NCBI RefSeq assembly: GCF_900060185.1
Contig: NZ_FIZY01000001.1
Span: forward strand, 287,239 to 351,238
DNA length: 64,000 nucleotides
Direction: 5' to 3'
Origin: Grimontia marina
Lineage (GTDB): Bacteria; Pseudomonadota; Gammaproteobacteria; Enterobacterales; Vibrionaceae
Positions 29,502 to 39,954 of the stretch are shown piece after piece (the first letter of the stretch is position 1; each line of letters begins with the position of its first letter). The position numbers were made by a program, and so were the translations under genes. The notes beneath the pieces are model-generated. The model had not been told where the DNA came from. It saw only the letters and a list, made by a program, of their open reading frames with translations, and made no database searches.

Positions 29502-29814
29502 GAAACACCTACCTGAGTGTAAATTATATCAATCACCTCGTTATGTAGTTCTGAGTGAATAGTAAAGCCTTGATTATGTCAACAACGTTTCACTTCACAA
29601 AATCTCTGTTTTTACGGCAAATCAATACGATAAGCTTCGAAAGAACATAAGGTTATCGATGTTAATAAAATGATAATTAAATAGATCATTTTTGTTGCTT
29701 GTGTCACTTGCGTAATTTATTTTTAACGTGTAGCGTGAAAAAAAACGAACGCATAGCATACTGATAGTAGGTAGTGATTTGCTTTGAGATTCGGCTAGAA
29801 ATGCAGAGGAAGAT
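29502..29814. promoter_or_regulatory. Divergent control region between puuA and puuD
   Basis: This stretch holds no gene. It is AT-rich and contains a 26-bp inverted repeat, AAAATGAT (29667-29674), 10-bp spacer, ATCATTTT (29685-29692), which may be an operator for the divergent operons. I could not assign clear -35 and -10 boxes. Confidence 0.5.
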
Positions 29815-30594
29815 ATGGAGTATTCAACTATCCCAATGATTGGCGTGACAGGATGTACCTCTCAGCTTGGTCTGCATCCCTTCCATATTGTTGGTGACAA
29901 GTACGTCAGAAGCGTGTCGGATGCCATGGGCGCTTGCCCTCTGGTCATTCCTGCGTTAGGACAGGACTTGCCGATGAAACGTCTGCTGGCGTCATTAGAT
30001 GGCATTCTGTTCACTGGCTCTCCATCCAATATCGAACCTCATCATTACCAGGGGGCACCTAGCGAAGAAGGTACTGATCACGACCCAGCACGCGATGCAA
30101 CCACCTTGCCAATGCTTGCTTTAGCCATAGAGTTTGGGGTTCCTGTACTTGCTATATGCCGTGGTTTTCAGGAACTCAATGTCGTCATGGGCGGCACTCT
30201 GCATCAAAAACTTCATGAGGTGGGCGGATACATCGAACACCGCGAAGACAAAACGGCTTCCGTTGATATCCAATACGGCATTTCTCACACCATTAACATC
30301 GAACCTGGGGGGCTTCTCTACGAGGCTTGGGGTCGCACCTCTGCTGACGTGAACTCTGTCCATACCCAGGGCATCGACAGACTAGGCAAAGGACTGCGAC
30401 CAGAAGCGTACGCCCCGGACGGACTGATAGAGGCTGTCTCTGTCATCGATGCAAAAAATTTCGCCTTAGGTGTTCAGTGGCATCCTGAGTGGAAGGTCAC
30501 GAATAATCCTTTTTATTCAGCTATCTTCGATATGTTTGGGGAAGCCTGCCGAATAAGGGCGAATCAGCGTGAGAAAGAATATGGACAAGCTTAA
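29815..30594 (+). CDS. puuD: Gamma-glutamyl-GABA hydrolase (PuuD/SpuA type)
   Basis: This 259-residue class I glutamine amidotransferase-like hydrolase has its nucleophile in AICRGFQELN and the His/Glu in GVQWHPEW. It releases GABA from gamma-glutamyl-GABA, the last step of the glutamylated route. It heads an operon ordered like Pseudomonas spuABC and transporter. Its end overlaps the next gene by 14 bp. Confidence 0.93.
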   Translation: MEYSTIPMIGVTGCTSQLGLHPFHIVGDKYVRSVSDAMGACPLVIPALGQDLPMKRLLASLDGILFTGSPSNIEPHHYQGAPSEEGTDHDPARDATTLPMLALAIEFGVPVLAICRGFQELNVVMGGTLHQKLHEVGGYIEHREDKTASVDIQYGISHTINIEPGGLLYEAWGRTSADVNSVHTQGIDRLGKGLRPEAYAPDGLIEAVSVIDAKNFALGVQWHPEWKVTNNPFYSAIFDMFGEACRIRANQREKEYGQA

Positions 30595-31927
30595 GAAGTG
30601 GTTGAAAGAAAACGAGATTACGGAAGTTGAGTGCGTTGTCAGCGACTTGTCAGGCATTGCGCGTGGGAAGATTGCGCCAGTCGATAAGTTCATTAATGAA
30701 GGCGAAATGCGCCTTCCAGAGAGTGTTTTGTTGCAAACTGTGACGGGTGACTATGTAGATGATGATATCTACTACGCGCTGCTTGATGAAGCAGATATCG
30801 ATTTTATCTGTAAGCCGGATGAAGACGCCCTCTACCTCCTGCCATGGACAGTCGAGAAAACTGCGCAAATCATTCATGACACCTTCGACAAGATGGGGAA
30901 TCCTATTGAGCTGACACCACGCAACGTGTTGAAAAAGGTACTGAAGCTCTATGAAGAGAAAAACTGGAAACCCGTTGTCGCACCGGAGATGGAGTTCTAT
31001 CTGACAGCACGCTGCGAAGACCCTGATTTACCCCTCGAGCCGCCGATTGGCCGTTCCGGTCGCATGGAAACAGGGCGTCAGTCCTTCTCTATCGATGCGG
31101 CGAACGAGTTCGATCCGCTGTTTGAGGATATGTATGAATGGTGTGAAACACAGGGACTCGTCATCGATACCTTGATCCATGAAGAAGGTGTTGCTCAGAT
31201 GGAAATCAATTTCCGTCATGGTGACCCTTTGGTTCTTGCGGATCAGGTGTTCCTCTTTAAACGCACTCTGCGTGAAGCCGCGCTTAAGCATCAAGTGGTG
31301 GCGACCTTCATGTCTAAGCCTATTACTGACGAACCGGGCAGTGCAATGCATCTGCATCAGAGCATTGTTGATGCCAAAACGGGCAAGAATGTGTTTACCA
31401 ATGAAGATGGCACCAGCTCTTCACTCTTTTATGGCCACATTGCCGGCCTTCAGCAGTTCATACCTGAAATGCTGCCTATGTTCGCCCCGAACGTGAATTC
31501 GTTCCGCCGATTCCTGCCAGACACCTCAGCACCGGTAAATGTGGAGTGGGGTGAAGAAAACCGTACCTGCGGTCTTCGTGTGCCGAGCTGTTCACCACAG
31601 TCGCGTCGAGTTGAAAACCGCCTGCCTGGTGCAGATGCCAACAGCTATCTTGCTATTGCTGCAAGTCTGTTGTGCGGTTACATCGGTATGGTTCGAGACC
31701 TAAAACCGACGCCTCCGGCACAGGGGCGTGGTTATGAAATCCGGAGCCCGGTACTGCCTTACACACTCGAAGCAGCGCTTGAGATGATGGAAAACTGCGA
31801 TGAGGTAGCTGAATACCTTGGTGAGTCCTTTGCCCGTGGGTATATCGCAGTGAAGCGCAAAGAGCAGGAAAACTTCAAGCGAGTCATCAGCTCATGGGAG
31901 CGGGAGTTCCTGTTATTGACTGTTTAA
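30581..31927 (+). CDS. spuB: Glutamine-synthetase-like glutamate-polyamine ligase (SpuB type)
   Basis: This is the second glutamine synthetase homologue in the region. The ATG at 30581 (MDKLKKWLKENEITEVE) is preferred over an upstream GTG at 30569; the product is 448 residues. Conserved parts include APEMEFYLTA, GSAMHLHQSIVD and NRLPGADANSYLA. It differs clearly from puuA at 28092, so the two may favour different polyamines. The SpuB assignment rests on the gene order. Confidence 0.85.
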   Translation: MDKLKKWLKENEITEVECVVSDLSGIARGKIAPVDKFINEGEMRLPESVLLQTVTGDYVDDDIYYALLDEADIDFICKPDEDALYLLPWTVEKTAQIIHDTFDKMGNPIELTPRNVLKKVLKLYEEKNWKPVVAPEMEFYLTARCEDPDLPLEPPIGRSGRMETGRQSFSIDAANEFDPLFEDMYEWCETQGLVIDTLIHEEGVAQMEINFRHGDPLVLADQVFLFKRTLREAALKHQVVATFMSKPITDEPGSAMHLHQSIVDAKTGKNVFTNEDGTSSSLFYGHIAGLQQFIPEMLPMFAPNVNSFRRFLPDTSAPVNVEWGEENRTCGLRVPSCSPQSRRVENRLPGADANSYLAIAASLLCGYIGMVRDLKPTPPAQGRGYEIRSPVLPYTLEAALEMMENCDEVAEYLGESFARGYIAVKRKEQENFKRVISSWEREFLLLTV

Positions 31928-32022
31928 TGTGAATCCCATCTGATTCGATTACTCATTGTTTTACAAGGGAGACAACCAAAAAGGTTGCCAGTATTTCAAA
32001 CTTCAAGGATGTGGAGGTCAGA

Positions 32023-33411
32023 ATGACACACGTCGTACAACACCCAGATACCCAAACGCTACAAGCATTGGATAACGCTCATTATCTTCATCCATTCAGC
32101 GATCATAAAACGTTGAGGGAAAAAGGAGCGCGTATGATAGTTCGCGCTCAGGGCGTGTATATCTGGGACAGCGATGGCAACCGTATTCTTGATGGTATGG
32201 CAGGGCTTTGGTGTACCAATATTGGTTATGGCGAAAAGCGTCTTGCAGATGCAGCTCACCGCCAAATGCTAGAGCTCCCTTACTACAACAGTTTCTTCCA
32301 ATGTGCCCACCCACCTGTGGTTGAGTTGGCTAAAGAGATTGCAGAGCTCGCACCGGATCACATGAACCAGGTGTTCTTTACTGGGTCAGGCTCTGAATCC
32401 AATGACACTGTACTGCGCATGGTTCGACACTATTGGACACTGAAAGGCCAGCCTGAAAAATTCACTATCATTGGCCGTCACAATGGTTATCACGGCTCTA
32501 CTGTCGCGGGTGCAAGCCTTGGGGGCATGAAAGCGATGCACAAGCAGGGTGGCCTTCCTATCCCGGGCATTCACCATATTCCACAGCCCTATTGGTTTGG
32601 TGAAGGGGGCGACCTGACGCCTGAAGAATTTGGCGTGAAAGCGGCGCAAGAGCTCGAAAAAGCGATTCTGGAAATCGGTGAAGACAAGGTTGCGGCCTTT
32701 ATCGCTGAGCCTGTTCAAGGCGCTGGTGGTGTTGTCATTCCGCCTTCGACTTATTGGCCGGAAATTAATCGTATTCTTGCGAAGTACGACATCCTAATGA
32801 TTGCGGACGAGGTGATATGTGGATTTGGCCGAACCGGTGAATGGTTCGGTAGCCAGACTTTTGATATCAAGCCCGACTTTATGCCGATTGCGAAAGGCAT
32901 GACTTCCGGTTACATCCCCATGGGTGGTGTGATTGTCAGCGACCGCATTGCCAATGCATTCGAAGAGAAAGGCGGAGACTTTAACCACGGTTACACCTAT
33001 TCCGGTCACCCGGTTGCAGCCGCAGTGGCGCTGGAAAACCTCAAGGTGATGAAAGAGAAAAATCTGGTTCAGTATGTGAAGGAAGATATTGGACCTTACC
33101 TGCAGTCCCAGTGGCAAACGCTGGCTGAACACCCTCTGGTCGGTGAAGCACGCGGTGTTGGTTTAGTGGCGGCGATTGAGCTAATTCAGGACAAAGCAAC
33201 CCGTCAACGTTTTGATGAGGAAGTCGGCATCGGCGGAATCTGCCGGGATATTAGCGTGGAAAATGGCCTTGTGATGCGTGCCTGTGGCGACACCATGATT
33301 ATCAGCCCACCATTAGTTATCACCCGAGCTGAGGTGGACGAGCTTATCCATAAGGCCAAACTGGCATTGGATCTCACGCAGCAGGTACTGACAGACAAGG
33401 GTTTGCTCTAA
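32023..33411 (+). CDS. spuC: Putrescine/polyamine-pyruvate aminotransferase (SpuC type)
   Basis: The ATG at 32023 has GGAGG 5 bases upstream, giving 462 residues. It is a class III PLP aminotransferase with MIADEVICGFGRTG and the lysine in PIAKGMTSGY. Related enzymes use pyruvate as acceptor for putrescine or its derivatives. It lies between the ligase and transporter genes, as in the Pseudomonas spu order. Confidence 0.87.
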   Translation: MTHVVQHPDTQTLQALDNAHYLHPFSDHKTLREKGARMIVRAQGVYIWDSDGNRILDGMAGLWCTNIGYGEKRLADAAHRQMLELPYYNSFFQCAHPPVVELAKEIAELAPDHMNQVFFTGSGSESNDTVLRMVRHYWTLKGQPEKFTIIGRHNGYHGSTVAGASLGGMKAMHKQGGLPIPGIHHIPQPYWFGEGGDLTPEEFGVKAAQELEKAILEIGEDKVAAFIAEPVQGAGGVVIPPSTYWPEINRILAKYDILMIADEVICGFGRTGEWFGSQTFDIKPDFMPIAKGMTSGYIPMGGVIVSDRIANAFEEKGGDFNHGYTYSGHPVAAAVALENLKVMKEKNLVQYVKEDIGPYLQSQWQTLAEHPLVGEARGVGLVAAIELIQDKATRQRFDEEVGIGGICRDISVENGLVMRACGDTMIISPPLVITRAEVDELIHKAKLALDLTQQVLTDKGLL

Positions 33412-33443
33412 CCCGCAAAGAATTGAACTCTGCTGGCACTTAA

Positions 33444-34667
<1,224 letters not shown>

Positions 34668-34677
34668 ACATTTGGTT

Positions 34678-34699
34678 GGGAGCTGAAAAATCAGCTCCC
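34678..34699 (+). other. Intercistronic hairpin between potF and potG
   Basis: GGGAGCTGA (34678-34686), loop AAAA, TCAGCTCCC (34691-34699) form a perfect 9-bp stem 11 bp past the potF stop, followed by TCTTTCGTGTTTT. It may partly terminate transcription or protect the potF message, giving more binding protein than transporter. Confidence 0.7.
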
Positions 34700-34737
34700 T
34701 CTTTCGTGTTTTCCGCGGTAGTCACAGGGAGGATCGG

Positions 34738-35868
34738 ATGGTTACCAGCAACTCTAATGGAAATGGCAAAGGCTCGAAAAAGCCGGAGCTGTTGAGAATT
34801 GATAGTGTCAGCAAGCTGTTCGGGGATGTCCGAGCGGTGGATGATGTTTCCTTAACGATTGAAAAAGGTGAGATTTTTTCTTTGCTCGGTGGTTCCGGCT
34901 CGGGTAAATCGACCTTGCTTCGTATGTTGGCGGGCTTTGATACACCGTCTAGCGGGCGTATCTATCTCGATGGGGAAGACATCACCGACATGGCGCCTTA
35001 TGACAGGCAGATCAACATGATGTTTCAGTCCTACGCTTTGTTTCCGCATATGACAGTTGAGCAGAATATTGCGTTTGGTCTTAAGCAGGACAAGCTCAAG
35101 AAAGCTGAGATTCAAGATCGGGTTAAAGAGATGCTGAAGCTTGTGCACATGGAGCAATATGCCAAGCGCAAGCCGCATCAGTTATCAGGCGGTCAGCGCC
35201 AACGTGTGGCGTTGGCAAGATCGCTGGCCAAACGCCCAAAACTCTTGCTGCTTGATGAGCCGATGGGTGCGCTAGACAAGAAACTACGCAACCAGATGCA
35301 ACTGGAAGTGGTAGATATTCTGGAGCGTGTTGGTGTGACCTGTGTGATGGTGACCCACGATCAGGAAGAAGCCATGACCATGGCAGGCCGTATTGCCATT
35401 ATGCATGAAGGCTGGATTGCTCAAACCGGAACACCCACAGATATTTACGAGTCGCCGAACAGTTGCATGATTGCGGAGTTCATTGGCTCTGTGAATTTGT
35501 TTGAAGGCGAAATCGTGGTGGATGAAACTGATCACTGTGTCATTTCGTCCAGCGAAACAGCGCAACAAATCTACGTGGGGCACGGTGTGGCAACCAACGT
35601 GGAAGACAGAAAAGTGTGGCTGGCAGTTCGCCCTGAAAAAGCCTTTATTAGCCGAGAGCAACCGGACGGTGAATATAATTGGTCGAAGGGCACAGTCCAT
35701 GATATCGCCTACCTTGGCGGTACTTCCATGTATTACGTAAAGTTATCGAGCAACAAAGTGGTGATGTGCAGTATGGCCAATGTTTCTCGCCATCAGGATC
35801 GCCCCACTTGGGATGACGAGGTGTTTATCAGCTGGGAGGCCACCGGTGGTGTGGTATTACGCGTATGA
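34738..35868 (+). CDS. potG: Polyamine ABC transporter ATPase
   Basis: This 376-residue protein has Walker A GGSGSGKST, signature LSGGQRQRVALA, Walker B LLLLDEPMGALD and a C-terminal TOBE domain. It powers import with PotH and PotI. GGGAGG precedes the ATG, and it overlaps potH by 4 bp. Confidence 0.95.
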   Translation: MVTSNSNGNGKGSKKPELLRIDSVSKLFGDVRAVDDVSLTIEKGEIFSLLGGSGSGKSTLLRMLAGFDTPSSGRIYLDGEDITDMAPYDRQINMMFQSYALFPHMTVEQNIAFGLKQDKLKKAEIQDRVKEMLKLVHMEQYAKRKPHQLSGGQRQRVALARSLAKRPKLLLLDEPMGALDKKLRNQMQLEVVDILERVGVTCVMVTHDQEEAMTMAGRIAIMHEGWIAQTGTPTDIYESPNSCMIAEFIGSVNLFEGEIVVDETDHCVISSSETAQQIYVGHGVATNVEDRKVWLAVRPEKAFISREQPDGEYNWSKGTVHDIAYLGGTSMYYVKLSSNKVVMCSMANVSRHQDRPTWDDEVFISWEATGGVVLRV

Positions 35869-36818
35869 CGACCTTGACGAACGCCCAGACGAAAACGCCA
35901 GCACCAAGCAATGCGCCGCACAAAAATAAGATGTTGTTTCCCAAGGGGCGGCACATCACCATGAGTATTCCTTACCTCTGGCTGCTGCTCTTTTTTGCTG
36001 TGCCATTCCTTATCGTATTCAAAATCAGTTTTTCGATGGCGGCGTTGGCCATTCCTCCCTACGAGGCCATTGTTGCTTACGTAGATGAAGTCATCGAAAT
36101 CACCCTAAATCTCGAGAACTACTTGCGGATTTTGGACGATGAACTCTATTACCTTGCCTATCTGAGTTCGGTAAAAATCGCTTTTGTATCAACGCTAGGC
36201 TGTTTGCTTTTGGGTTATCCCATGGCTTACGCAATCGCCCGCGCGCCAGCGAGAATGCAAACCGTATTGTTGCTTCTGATCATGCTGCCATCCTGGACCT
36301 CTTTCCTGATCCGTGTATACGCCTGGATGGGGCTACTCAGCAACACGGGGATCATTAACAACACCCTGATGTGGCTTGGCGTGATTTCTGAGCCAATTCA
36401 GATCCTGAATACTAACACTGCGGTTTATATTGGTATTGTTTATACCTATCTACCATTTATGGTGCTTCCGCTATACGCCAATCTGGTGAAGCTGGATGGC
36501 AGCTTACTGGAAGCCGCAGCAGACCTAGGCTCGCGCAACTTCAATACCTTCTGGAAAGTGACCTTACCGCTGTCAAAAGGTGGAATTATTGCAGGCTCCA
36601 TGTTGGTGTTTATTCCTGTGGTGGGTGAAGTGGTGATCCCAGAACTTCTGGGTGGCCCGGAAACCCTGATGATAGGTAAAGTGCTGTGGCAGGAGTTTTT
36701 TAATAACCGTGACTGGCCGGTTGCCTCGGCGTTGGCGATTGTGATGCTGCTTTTGCTTATCATCCCGATCACGCTATTCCACCATTATCAGTCCAAGGAC
36801 ATGGAGGCTGACCGATGA
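35865..36818 (+). CDS. potH: Polyamine ABC transporter permease
   Basis: This 317-residue integral membrane protein has about six hydrophobic helices and the permease EAA loop (EAAADLGSRNFNTFWKVTLP) that contacts the ATPase. It overlaps potG and potI by 4 bp each. It has an extra polar N-terminal stretch of about 35 residues before the first helix. Confidence 0.94.
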   Translation: MTTLTNAQTKTPAPSNAPHKNKMLFPKGRHITMSIPYLWLLLFFAVPFLIVFKISFSMAALAIPPYEAIVAYVDEVIEITLNLENYLRILDDELYYLAYLSSVKIAFVSTLGCLLLGYPMAYAIARAPARMQTVLLLLIMLPSWTSFLIRVYAWMGLLSNTGIINNTLMWLGVISEPIQILNTNTAVYIGIVYTYLPFMVLPLYANLVKLDGSLLEAAADLGSRNFNTFWKVTLPLSKGGIIAGSMLVFIPVVGEVVIPELLGGPETLMIGKVLWQEFFNNRDWPVASALAIVMLLLLIIPITLFHHYQSKDMEADR

Positions 36819-37654
36819 AACGCTGGCAATTTTCGACGGTTATGCTTTGGGTAGGCTTGGTTTTTCTTTACCTGCCCATGCTGATCCTGGTGATTTATTC
36901 ATTTAATGCATCCAAGCTGGTCACCGTCTGGGGTGGGTTTTCGCCCAAATGGTATGCCGCGCTGTTCAAAGACGAACAAATCCTGCAAGCGGTTTGGACC
37001 AGTCTCCGGATTGCTTTCTATAGTTCTACGATGGCAGTGATCATCGGCACGTTAGCAGCCTTCGTGATGACGCGGTTTCGACGTTCATGGGGACGATTAA
37101 CACTCTCCAATATGATTACTGCACCGCTAGTTATGCCAGACGTCATTATCGGTTTGTCACTGCTGCTTTTGTTTGTGCAGATGGGCGACCTGTTTGGTTG
37201 GCCTGCAGAGCGCGGGATGACCACGGTATGGATTGCACATTCCACTTTCTGTGCTGCTTATGTCGCAGTGGTGGTCTCATCAAGGCTCAGGGAACTCGAC
37301 TTTTCGATTGAAGAAGCGGGGATGGATTTGGGCGCAACGCCGTTCAAAGTCTTCTTTGTGATCACTGTGCCCATGATTGCCCCTGCGCTGGTGGCGGGAT
37401 GGCTGCTGAGCTTTAGTCTCTCTCTCGACGATTTGGTCATCGCAAGTTTTGTCTCGGGGCCGGGTTCTACCACGTTGCCTATGGTGGTTTTTTCCTCGGT
37501 CAGGCTTGGTGTATCACCAAAAATCAATGCGCTTGCCACCATCATCATTCTGGTTGTTTCTCTGTTTGCGTTTTTGTCTTGGTACGTGGCACGCCGCGCA
37601 GAGCAAAAATCGCTGGAAGACATGAAGCGGCTCAATCAAGAGATTCAGGAATAG
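36815..37654 (+). CDS. potI: Polyamine ABC transporter permease
   Basis: This 279-residue second permease subunit has six hydrophobic segments and an EAA loop (EEAGMDLGATPFKVFFVITVP). It pairs with PotH to form the channel. It ends 10 bp before the oxidase gene. Confidence 0.94.
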   Translation: MKRWQFSTVMLWVGLVFLYLPMLILVIYSFNASKLVTVWGGFSPKWYAALFKDEQILQAVWTSLRIAFYSSTMAVIIGTLAAFVMTRFRRSWGRLTLSNMITAPLVMPDVIIGLSLLLLFVQMGDLFGWPAERGMTTVWIAHSTFCAAYVAVVVSSRLRELDFSIEEAGMDLGATPFKVFFVITVPMIAPALVAGWLLSFSLSLDDLVIASFVSGPGSTTLPMVVFSSVRLGVSPKINALATIIILVVSLFAFLSWYVARRAEQKSLEDMKRLNQEIQE

Positions 37655-37664
37655 GATTGTCATC

Positions 37665-39005
37665 ATGGAACAAGCCAGCTCAATTCAGAACCCACAAAAC
37701 CAGATTCAACAAACTAGGCTGGAGGCCAGCCAAGCTCATGCGCCGTCATATTATGCGGCGTCGGCTAACGCTTCACCGATGCGTGAAGTACTGAAGGAAG
37801 ACATAACAGCGGATATTTGTATCGTCGGCGCGGGTTATACAGGGCTTTCTTCGGCGCTGCATCTGTTGGAAGCGGGTTTCAATGTCGTAGTGTTGGAAGC
37901 GGCTAAAGTCGGATGGGGCGCTTCTGGCCGTAACGGTGGCCAGATTGTGAATAGCTTCAGCCGTGACATTGATATGATTGAGAAAACCGTCGGTAAGGAA
38001 AAAATTGGCCTGTTTGGCGAGATGGCCTTTGAAGGCGGAAAAATCATTCGTGAGCGCGTAGAAAAATATCACATCCAGTGCGATCTAAAAGATGGCGGCG
38101 TGTTTGCTGCACTCAATGCCAAGCAGATGCATGAGCTCGAAAGCCAGAAAGTGCTGTGGGAGAGATACGGTAACAACCAACTTGAAATGCTCAGCGACAG
38201 AGATATACGTTCAGTAGTCGATACCGAGTGTTATGTTGGTGGTCTGCTGGACAAATCCGGTGGTCATATTCATCCGTTGAATCTCGCTCTTGGTGAGGCT
38301 GCAGCGGTGGAGAGCCTGGGCGGAAAAATCTACGAACACTCGCCAGTCGTGAACATTGAACGAGGTGAACCGGCGAAAGTGGTGACTGAGCAAGGCTCGG
38401 TGACGGCTTCTTTCGTGATTGTGGCGGGCAATGCTTACCTTGGTAACCTGATGCCCGAGCTTCGCGCTAAATCTATGCCCTGTGGAACGCAGGTTATTGC
38501 AACGGAACCCCTATCGGATGAACTGGCGCAAAGCTTACTGCCGCAGAATTATTGTGTCGAAGACTGTAACTACCTTCTCGACTACTTCAGGCTTTCCGGT
38601 GACAAGCGACTGATTTATGGCGGTGGTGTGGTTTATGGAGCGCGTGACCCAGCTGACATAGATGCGATTATCCGGCCGAAAATGCTGAAGACTTTCCCTC
38701 AGCTTGGCAGTGTGAAAACTGATTTCCGCTGGACGGGTAACTTCCTGATGACCTTGTCTCGTTTACCGCAGGTGGGGCGTATTGGCAGCAATATCTACTA
38801 CTCACAGGGCTGCAGTGGTCATGGTGTTACCTATACCCACTTGGCGGGAAGATTGATGTCGGAAGTGCTGAAAGGACAGGCAGAGCGCTTTGATGCCTTC
38901 GCTGATTTGCCGCACTTACCGTTTCCTGGTGGTCACTTGCTGAGTGTGCCGTTCTCGGCGTTGGGAGCCTGGTATTACACCGTGCGGGACAAATTTGGCA
39001 TTTAG
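37665..39005 (+). CDS. puuB: Gamma-glutamylputrescine oxidase (FAD), copy 1
   Basis: This 446-residue member of the DAO family has its FAD-binding motif in DICIVGAGYTGLSSALHLLE and WGASGRNGGQ downstream. It oxidises gamma-glutamylputrescine to the aldehyde, releasing ammonia and H2O2. It lies at the end of the transport operon, so uptake and oxidation are expressed together. A related gene lies at 39955. Confidence 0.88.
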   Translation: MEQASSIQNPQNQIQQTRLEASQAHAPSYYAASANASPMREVLKEDITADICIVGAGYTGLSSALHLLEAGFNVVVLEAAKVGWGASGRNGGQIVNSFSRDIDMIEKTVGKEKIGLFGEMAFEGGKIIRERVEKYHIQCDLKDGGVFAALNAKQMHELESQKVLWERYGNNQLEMLSDRDIRSVVDTECYVGGLLDKSGGHIHPLNLALGEAAAVESLGGKIYEHSPVVNIERGEPAKVVTEQGSVTASFVIVAGNAYLGNLMPELRAKSMPCGTQVIATEPLSDELAQSLLPQNYCVEDCNYLLDYFRLSGDKRLIYGGGVVYGARDPADIDAIIRPKMLKTFPQLGSVKTDFRWTGNFLMTLSRLPQVGRIGSNIYYSQGCSGHGVTYTHLAGRLMSEVLKGQAERFDAFADLPHLPFPGGHLLSVPFSALGAWYYTVRDKFGI

Positions 39006-39013
39006 CTGATAGC

Positions 39014-39037
39014 AAAACGCCCGATATCCGGGCGTTT
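39014..39037. terminator. Bidirectional hairpin between puuB and puuR
   Basis: AAACGCCCG (39015-39023), loop ATATC, CGGGCGTTT (39029-39037). The minus strand has a four-T run after the stem, so it may serve both convergent genes. Confidence 0.65.
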
Positions 39038-39057
39038 GGTAATACGGGTTTGTAGGC

Positions 39058-39606
39058 TCAGAAGTTGGCAGGCGTAGTCGCACTGAACAGACGGCAAATT
39101 GACTCGAATGGGTTGGAAAAGCGGTGCGGACGGTTACTGTCAAAGTAATAGCTGTCACCGACTTCCAGAACGAAAATATCGTCACCAACGGTAAGTTCGA
39201 GTTTACCTTCAACCACCAGGCCAGCTTCTTCACCTTCATGCTGGAGCATCTCTTCACCAGAATGCCCGCCTGGCGGATAGGTTTCAGAAAGTACTGATAT
39301 AGCGCGGTTAGGGAATTCTTTGCCAATCAGCTTCATTGAGACAGAGTCGTCGCCGATTTCGAGCAAGTCTTGCTGGCGATATATGACGGGTGCAGATTCA
39401 GTTTGACCAATGTCAGCAGAGAAGAACTCAACCAGAGACATGGGAATGCCGGACAATACTTTTTTCAGAGAACTGACGGAGGGACTGACACTGTTTTTCT
39501 CAATCATCGAGATGGTACTGTTGGTCACGCCTGCGCGTTTAGCGAGTTCGCGTTGCGATAATCCGCGACTTTTTCTAACGGCCTTGAGGTTTGCACCAAT
39601 GTCCAA
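39058..39606 (-). CDS. puuR: PuuR-type repressor with cupin domain
   Basis: This 182-residue protein has an N-terminal HTH_3 domain (GLSQRELAKRAGVTNSTISMIEKN, residues about 14-37) and a C-terminal cupin (about residues 110-178) that should bind polyamine. E. coli PuuR represses puu genes and releases DNA with putrescine. It is convergent with puuB copy 1 and divergent from copy 2. Confidence 0.9.
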   Translation of the reverse strand: MDIGANLKAVRKSRGLSQRELAKRAGVTNSTISMIEKNSVSPSVSSLKKVLSGIPMSLVEFFSADIGQTESAPVIYRQQDLLEIGDDSVSMKLIGKEFPNRAISVLSETYPPGGHSGEEMLQHEGEEAGLVVEGKLELTVGDDIFVLEVGDSYYFDSNRPHRFSNPFESICRLFSATTPANF

Positions 39607-39954
39607 TGTTCGATTCTCCCTGCTTGAATTGGGTTTTTATAAGCGTGCCCAATCACTGTAATAGATTTTGAACAAGCAATCCTACTTTCACTGGGGCAGT
39701 AATCAAGCATTTTGTGATGTTATCGTCATTATGTAAAAAATATAAATCAACAATACATAGTGAATTATGCATATTATTGAATAATATCTTTCTTTGATAA
39801 AACCGGTTAATTAGCTTGAGTAAAGCTTATCTCATTCTTCAGACGGAGTGATGTTCAGGTATTGAGCAGCAAACAAAGCGTATATTTTTTGCTTCACTAC
39901 GACGATGAAAATACGATAGTCTTTGTTAATTATATTTTACAAAGGATGTAAGGC
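39607..39954. promoter_or_regulatory. Divergent control region between puuR and the second oxidase gene
   Basis: No gene is seen here. It is AT-rich and contains a perfect 17-bp palindrome, ATATTATT-G-AATAATAT (39772-39788), plus the A-rich AAAAAATATAAATCAACA just before it. These are candidate repressor sites. Confidence 0.5.
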
